Positions 58,211 to 64,000 of a DNA stretch of 64,000 nucleotides are shown here, piece after piece. A model generated the notes under the pieces. It was not told where the DNA came from and made no database searches. It was given only the letters and a program-made list of their open reading frames with translations. Position numbers and translations under genes: made by a program. The stretch lies in contig JASDFA010000003.1 of NCBI GenBank assembly GCA_035772735.1, forward strand, positions 155,943,001 to 156,007,000, read 5' to 3'. The DNA is from Datura wrightii (Eukaryota > Streptophyta > Magnoliopsida > Solanales > Solanaceae). How positions within the stretch are numbered: position 1 is the first letter of the stretch; every line of letters begins with the position of its first letter.

Positions 58211-60533
58211 TATAGCACTTCAAAATTTCATAAGATCATACATAAGAATTGAAATGAAGAGAGCAGAAAAATCTGTACCCGGTCACCAAATGAATTGTTG
58301 AGCGACTCATTGTGTGACCCGACGAGTCGTTAAGTGGCTCGTTGTGTGCGCATCAGTTGGTAAAAGTTGGGATCTCCTGGGGACTTAAAGAATTAAGGGA
58401 CGATTCGTGGTGCCACCTCATGACTTGTTAGATGAGTCTTTGTCCTAGAAGGTTGGTCGAATGGAAAAATTTCTAGTGGCGACAATAAGTGGAGGCGACG
58501 GATCGTCGTGACACCTAACGACTCGTTTGGTGTCTCGTTGGGTGTGATGCATGGATGACAGCCTAAACTTCAGAGAGACTTAACATATAGTGGAACAATC
58601 CATTAGCAGTCATAACGGATCGTTAAATGAAGTCGTCAAGCCAAGCTCAGAAAAGAGGCAAAGTTGCCAATGACGACGAGTGAGCACCACGAGTCGTTCG
58701 GTGACCTAACGACTCATTATGTCCCTCGTGGTGACTATTAGTGGGACTTACACAGTCCGAGTTCCAGGGGAATTTTTTTAACATCCCTCTATTTTTAAGG
58801 TTTAAACTACATAGTTTTGGGAAATTTAGCAATTTAGAGGAGTTAATCGATCTTTCTCCCTCATTTCTCACTTTCCTCTCTCAAAGCTAGTACGTAGAAA
58901 CTCAGTCAGAAATTTTAGAGCAAGAACGGTGGTTTCATTTCCTTCTTAGATTTCTCAAGGATTTTCTCAGAGATTCTACTACAGGTATATGAGATTTTAA
59001 CAAGGAAATTATTTTTACCCTTATGTCCCAAATTCTTACAGTCAATCTCCCTAGTTCTAGTTCTGTAGAATATCCAAACTAGGGATTCCTTTGAGATAGT
59101 TTATGAATTCCCTTATTTTGATAATTTCTGAGTTTTCTAATATTATTACTAGTTGTAATTTCATGCTCGGATCTCATTTCATACAGAATGCATGTTAGCC
59201 CTAATCTTTAGATGTGATTCGAGTGGGACTTGAATTATTGAGAATTTATACATGAATATTATTTGATCAAATAATTCCTCATAAATTATCAATGTTAGTA
59301 CAGATACATGATTAGAAGCTAGTCGTTGATTTACCCAGTTTCATCGTCTCGGTCAAATCTCAGTATTTTCAGAGTCTTTCAGAATTGTCAGCTGATTAGT
59401 TCGACTACTTTTAGTCTTGAGGAACTCAGTAACCTCATTAGTACTAGTTATGAGTTTTTTAGTTGTTCCTTAAACCTTTACGATACTTTCAGATAAAGCA
59501 TCTCTGATGAGTCTTGGAACATAGTTCTTTTCAGGTCCTTACTCTCAAAATTCTTCCAGACAAGTAGTTCTGACTTAAGTCTTATAGCATCAGTTTTGAG
59601 CTATCAACTAAGTTAGATATAACTAGAATTTTTAGTGAAGTAGGACTTAGCACCGAATAGAGTCGGGGTTTAGCTTACCCAGGTTTCTAGAACTATGTTG
59701 CCACCATAGGTTATTAGCCCAAATGGGCATCAGACAGTGATCACCCAACTCAACTACTATACCTTGGCAAGGTATAGTAGGCCTTTTCCGATGAGGGGTA
59801 TACATCGGACTCCACGTCTAGCTCAGATGGTTATATGTCGGTTATAATTTCTCCCATAGTTTAGTACAGTACAACTCAATCCAGTGCAGTCTCAGTCTCT
59901 AGTTCAATTCAGTACTCCAGAACTCAGACATGGTTATGACCTTCAGTTAATTATTAGTACTTACAGTGTTAATAGCTTTTTAGATGCTTTTAGTATTTGT
60001 AGTTCCAGTATGGTTATTGCATGCTCTGTTAGTATAGTTTACAACTTTCCAACATAATTTACATTTATTTCATATTTTACTTACTCAGTACATTCAAAGT
60101 ACTGATGCATACTTTTCTATGATGAATCGTTTTATGATATATGCACAAGTTTTCAGTCTCAGCATCATCAGTAGTTTACCCAGTGACATTCAGCAGACTT
60201 CTATGGTAAGTCCTCATTTTCCAAGGGCCGGAGTTTCACTTCCAACTGTTATATTTTGTTACTTTAGTTTCAAACTTTAGAGTTAGCAGGGGACTTGTCC
60301 CAGTAACTCCTCAGTTTCTTAGTTGGTTTTCGTACAAAGTTAGTAATTCAACGTGTTATCAGATGTAATGTTTTGCTTAAAGTATTTTAATTAGTTGTGT
60401 TTTCAAATCTTCCACTTATAGATTATATCTAGTATTCATAATTTTTTTAGAACACTATGCCATAGGTTAGCTTGGGGTCACTCTTGGCCCTAAGTACCGT
60501 GTCGCATCCAGGGTGTAGACTCGAGTCATGACA
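58211..60533 (+). mobile_element. Element C: 5' LTR (Tekay-like Ty3/gypsy)
   Basis: Starts TATAGCACTTCAAAATTTCA, which aligns with TGTGACGCCCAAAAGTTTCT of element B (first dinucleotide TG mutated to TA), then a shared AAGATCA block. It ends GACTCGAGTCATGACA before a primer binding site. Internal blocks match element B LTR at 1-1139 (GATAAAGYA, GCACCGAATAGA, TAGCCCAAATGGGCATCAG). The first 530 bases carry many ACGACTCGT-like motifs. The open frame at 58647-58871 lies in the LTR and is not a gene. Confidence 0.8.
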
Positions 60534-60537
60534 AACT

Positions 60538-60549
60538 TGGTATTAGAGT
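60538..60549 (+). other. Primer binding site of element C
   Basis: TGGTATTAGAGT lies just past the LTR end and fits the initiator-tRNA-Met type site TGGTATCAGAGC with two differences. Confidence 0.75.
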
Positions 60550-60751
60550 ATTAGGTTTAGAGTATTCTAGGATGTCTGAAAGCTACGTCAAGTAGAGTCC
60601 TTTTCATGAGTGTGAAGCGCACCACACTTATGAGGAGGAGGTTACGAGGTGTTTTTAGGAAAATTCCCTTTTATTCATAAATCTTATTGTGCGTAGAGTT
60701 TTAGACTCTAATATATCCTCCTAACTCGTGCACTACCCTTTTAAATAACAA

Positions 60752-61870
60752 TGTCTCCCAGAAGAGGAAATGGAAGGAGGATCGGTAATGCTTTAATCGG
60801 CCAGCCCTACCAACTCCCGCAGCTTCTCAAGATGACTAGGTATCCCACGCGGAATTTTAGGCCGCCATCCAGATGCTGGCACAAGTGATGACCAATCAGG
60901 TCAACTAGTAGGTCATAGTGCTAGTGAACACAAATGGATCTACAGATATGGCCATGGACTAGGATTTCACGTGAATGAATCCCCCAGCTTTTAACGGATC
61001 TATGGTAGAAGAGGACCCGCAAGAGTTCGTGGATAAGATACAAAAAATCACCCAAATCATGGGAATCACCGCTATAGAGAGTGTTAATCTGGAAGCCTAC
61101 CAGTTGAAAGGGGTGGCCCAGATTTGATACAAGCAATGGAAGGAGGGAAGACAGAACGGAGCAGGTCCGATTGAATGGGACGAGTTCGTTACAACACTTC
61201 TAGATAGGTTCTTTTCTCGGGAATTGAGGGAAGCCAAGGTGGATGAGTTCATGAACTTGAGACAGAACAACATGACAGTAGAGGAGTATGTACTGAAATT
61301 CACTCAACTATTAAGATATGCTCCAGAAATGATTGCTGAGCCAAGGGCTTGCATGCTCAAGTTTGTTAACGGAGTCTTGGAATTGGTTCTTAAAGAATGA
61401 AGGACTGATATATTCATCAAGGATATAGACCTCTCCAGTCCCACCATTCATGCCCAACAGATAGAGGCATAAAAATTTAAGGATATAAAAAGGGAGAGTA
61501 AACGGGTCAGGACCGTTTAGTTCGAGTACTCCAGCAGAGGTCAGGCAGTGGTAATCTCCCCTAGAAGCAGCAGAGACCTCCAACATCTTCCTCAGCCAGC
61601 ACCCTATCCTTCAGGCCTCACAAGGATAAGAAGGGGTGGGACATCAGGTTCCTAGTCCCAGAGCCATGTCTCCAGCAACTGCACCTTTCCATCATGTCCT
61701 AAGTGTGGTAAGAATCACCCTGGGGAGTGTCGTCCGGGCAAAGGGGATTGTTTTGGTTGTGTCCATCTAGATCAGAGGTTGAGGGAGTACCCGTCAGTAG
61801 GAGGGGAAAATACTCAGTCTTCTAAATCAGCACGATGGGTCGCCCAGCTTAGCAGGGCACTACTTCAGGT
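60752..61870 (+). pseudogene. gag: Element C gag (Tekay-like), decayed
   Basis: Starts at ATG 60752 (SPRRGNGRRIGN, matching element B gag). Capsid landmarks are PPAFNGSMVEEDPQEFVDKI-like residues (about 60976-61040), YQLKGVAQI (about 61099-61125), LDRFFSRELREAK (about 61199-61240) and YAPEMIAEPRA (about 61318-61350). The zinc-knuckle region at about 61695-61800 reads CPKCGKNHPGEC then CFGCVHLDQRLREY, where the histidine and last cysteine of the second knuckle are lost. Stops are present, so the gene is inactive. Confidence 0.7.
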
Positions 61871-62392
61871 ATGGGTAGTGGTCAGCGCCAAAATTGTTTC
61901 TACGCTCTATTTTCCAAGCAAGATCAGGAGAGCTCACTAGATGTGGTTACAGATATGTTGTGCCTTTTCTACTTTGATGTATATGCTTTGCTAGATCTAG
62001 GATCCATACTTTCCTTCACGACTCCTTACATTGCAGTTCAGTTTGATATTAGTCCAGAAACTCTCTCTGAACCATTTTCAGTCTCTACTTCGGTTAGTGA
62101 GTCAGTTAGAGCCAATCGGGTATACAAAAATTATCCAGTCTCGGTGTTGAGTAAAGTCACTTCAATTTATCTGGTAGAGCTATACATGGTCGACTTTGAC
62201 CTAATCCTTGGCATGGACTGGTTGAATTCTTGTTATGATTCAATCGACTATAGAACCAGGGTTATCAGGTTTCAATTTCCTAAAGAACTAGTCTTAGAAT
62301 GGAAGGTTAGATTTTCAGCGCCTAAGGGTCATTTTATTTCGTACCTTAAGGCTAGGAAAATGATTTCCAAAGGGTATGTGCCATATGGTTAG
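61871..62392 (+). pseudogene. Element C aspartic protease
   Basis: An open stretch of 173 codons with the retropepsin-like fold of this family: DVYALLDLGSILSFTTPYIA (about 61975-62035; catalytic DLG in place of the usual DSG or DPG) and FDLILGMDWL (about 62194-62224). It follows gag in a frame no longer linked to it and is cut by a stop at 62390-62392 before reverse transcriptase. It is the best kept protease in the window but lacks a functional polyprotein context. Confidence 0.75.
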
Positions 62393-62449
62393 GGTTAATG
62401 ATTCTAGTTCCAAGACCTCGACACTCTAGTCAATTCCGATAGTGAATGA

Positions 62450-63350
62450 GTTTCCTGATATATTTTCTGAAGACCTCCCAAGGGTCCCTCCCGAATGGGA
62501 AATAGAATTCAGCATAAATCTTCTTTCGGGTACCCAACCCATCTCTATTCCTCCTTACATAATGACTCTATCTAGCTTAAGGATTTGAAGGAACAACTGA
62601 AAGACCTTCTAGATAAAGGCTTCATCAGGAACAGTATCTCTTCGTGGGGTGCCATAGTCCTATTCGTGCAAAAGAAAGACGGTACCCTTAGAATGTGCAT
62701 CGACTATCATCAACTAAACAAAGTCACAGTTAAGAATAGGTATCCTCTATCCAGGATTGATAACTTATTCGATCAGCTTCAGGGAGCTAGTTGATTCTCC
62801 AAAATAGATCTCAGATACCATCAGCTTACGGTTAGAGAATGTGACATTCCAAAAACAGCTTTAAGAGCTTGGTATGGTGACTACTAATTTGTAGTTATGT
62901 CTTTTGGACTAACCAATGCCCCTGCAACTTTTATGAATCTGATGAATAGGGTATTCAAGTTGTACTTGGACATGTTCGTCATTGTCTTTATAGACGACAT
63001 CCTGGTTTACTACAAAACAGAAGAGGAACATGCAGGCCATCTGAGAATAGTTTTACAGACTCTTAGGGACCACCAGTTGTTCGCCAAATTTAGCAAGTGT
63101 AAGTTCTGGCTAAAATCAATTGCCTTCCTCGACCACATGGTCTCTAGAGAGGGTATTTAGGTGGATCCTCAAAATATAGCAGCAGTTAAGGACTGGACAA
63201 GAGCCACCTCTCCAACAGACATCAGGAGTTTCTTAGGTCTAGCTAGCTATTACAGATGGTTTATCGAAGGATTCTCCTACATTGCCTCCCCTTTGACCAA
63301 ATTGACACAGAAGAAGGTAAATTTTTAGTGGCTAATGAATGCGAGAAGAG
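62450..63350 (+). pseudogene. Element C reverse transcriptase, decayed
   Basis: Gypsy reverse transcriptase in two open pieces (62585-62794 and 62897-63160) separated by a short broken segment. Blocks are KEQLKDLLDKGFIRNSISSW (about 62585-62645), VLFVQKKDGTLRMCIDYHQL (about 62658-62718), MSFGLTNAPATFMNLMNRVF (62897-62956), the palm motif FIDDILVYY (about 62987-63014) with both aspartates, and FAKFSKCKFWL (about 63079-63111). A stop before DFS (62795) and one at 63158 break the frame. Confidence 0.8.
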
Positions 63351-64000
63351 TTTTTAGGAGTTGAAGACTCGACTCACTACAGCCCCAGTTTTGATGCTGC
63401 CAGAAGGTTTAGATGGGTTTGTGATCTACTGTGATGCCTCCAGAGTTGGCCTTAATTACGCTCTGATGCAACATGGTAAAGCCATAACTTATGCTTCCAG
63501 ACAGCTCAAGATTCATGAGAAGAACTATCCTACTCATAATCTTGAATTGGCAGCGGTAATGTTTTCTTTAAAGATTTGGAGATATTATCTCTATGGGGTT
63601 TATGTAGATATTTTCACTGATTACAGGAGTCTGCAGTATGTGTTCAGTCAAAAGGGTTTGAATCTTCATCAGAGAAGATGGATAGATTATTAAAGGACTA
63701 TGACATGAGTATGCTATATCACCTAGGAAAGGCTAATATAGTTGTTGATACCCTTAGCAGGATGTCTATGGGAAGTGTTGCGCAGTTTGAAAAAGGTAAA
63801 AAGGAACTGCAAAGGACATCCAACTCGGTTAGAGGAGTACAGTTAGTTGATTCATCTTGTGGCAGAGTTGTAGGTTTGAGTGGGTCAGAATCCTCACTGG
63901 TGGTAGAGGTTAAGTCAAAGAAGGATGAAGACCCCATTCTACTCAAGTTGATGGAGGTAGTTACAAGAAAAGTGGTGGAAGCATGCTCTAAAGGGGGAGA
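63351..64000 (+). pseudogene. Element C RNase H, continuing beyond the window
   Basis: RNase H with FVIYCDASRVGLNYALMQHG (about 63418-63477), YASRQLKIHEKNYPTHNLEL (about 63490-63549) and DIFTDYRSLQYVF (about 63607-63645). The catalytic aspartates of these blocks are present. A stop at 63691 breaks the frame. The last 250 bases hold the spacer before integrase (NIVVDTLSRMSMGSV-like, about 63738-63780). Integrase, the 3' LTR and whatever flanks the element lie outside the window. Confidence 0.75.

Overview
The window is nuclear DNA from a flowering plant, most likely a member of the Solanaceae. The grounds are the repeat families recognised from memory (Athila-type and Tekay-type Ty3/gypsy elements with very long LTRs, an Au-type SINE tail, a tRNA-derived SINE, a Stowaway MITE and a 'TTGTTTGGA..GTTGTT' terminal-inverted-repeat MITE common in that family) and two LRK10-like receptor kinases with plant introns. 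No bacterial, organellar or CRISPR features are visible. About 85-90% of the window is transposon-derived, and only two intact protein genes can be supported.

Layout. 1-23.6 kb is a nested retrotransposon block. A Tekay-like Ty3/gypsy element (element B: 5' LTR 1-1139, body 17.43-22.41 kb, truncated 3' LTR 22.41-23.64 kb) was split just after its primer binding site by a complete but decayed Athila-type element (element A, 1174-17429, LTR termini TGATG..CATCA, five-base target duplication GTGTT/GTGTC). A's own 5' LTR was then split by a minus-strand solo LTR (G, 1571-3712). 23.6-27.4 kb is gene-free and holds a Stowaway MITE, a microsatellite-like stretch, a long-TIR foldback element and an Au SINE relic.

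27.4-34.1 kb is the gene island. It has two convergent LRK10-like receptor kinase genes with homologous extracellular GUB_WAK/WAK_assoc domains and a near-identical 39-nt micro-exon but different kinase classes: the plus-strand gene carries HFD (non-RD) and the minus-strand gene carries HRD. Between their 3' ends lie a kinase pseudogene fragment and a tRNA-derived SINE. Both promoters contain W-box cores (TTGACT), which fits, but does not prove, defence-type regulation.

34.8-49.9 kb holds a 455-bp MITE, a hairpin-forming minisatellite, and a decayed hAT transposase gene on the minus strand broken by two LTR insertions: solo LTR D (37278-42266, itself containing solo LTR E, 39395-41914, with perfect CCAAC duplication) and solo LTR F (44051-47017, perfect ATAAG duplication). 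A long-TIR Mutator-like foldback element with a perfect 9-bp duplication follows at 47738-48765.

49.95-64 kb is a second nest. A LINE-type reverse transcriptase relic is interrupted at 50962 by a CACTA (En/Spm) element (TNP2-like and second-ORF remains on the minus strand, 50962 to about 58210). That element is in turn interrupted by a Tekay-like Ty3/gypsy element (C, LTR from about 58211, protein regions to the window end at RNase H). The far CACTA terminus and the rest of the LINE should lie beyond the window.

The most unusual pattern is not a gene. LTRs of unrelated clades (A, B, C, D, and weakly G) each carry clusters of the same short CpG-containing near-palindrome, ACGAGTCGT or its reverse ACGACTCGT, and its C-to-T decay products ATGAGTCGT, ACGAGTCAT and ATGAGTCAT. 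One forms a perfect 17-bp inverted repeat (37835-37870). LTR E instead has three hairpins stacked against its TATA box, and LTR F has a different CpG-containing repeat. All coordinates were read by eye, and splice sites and element edges are models.
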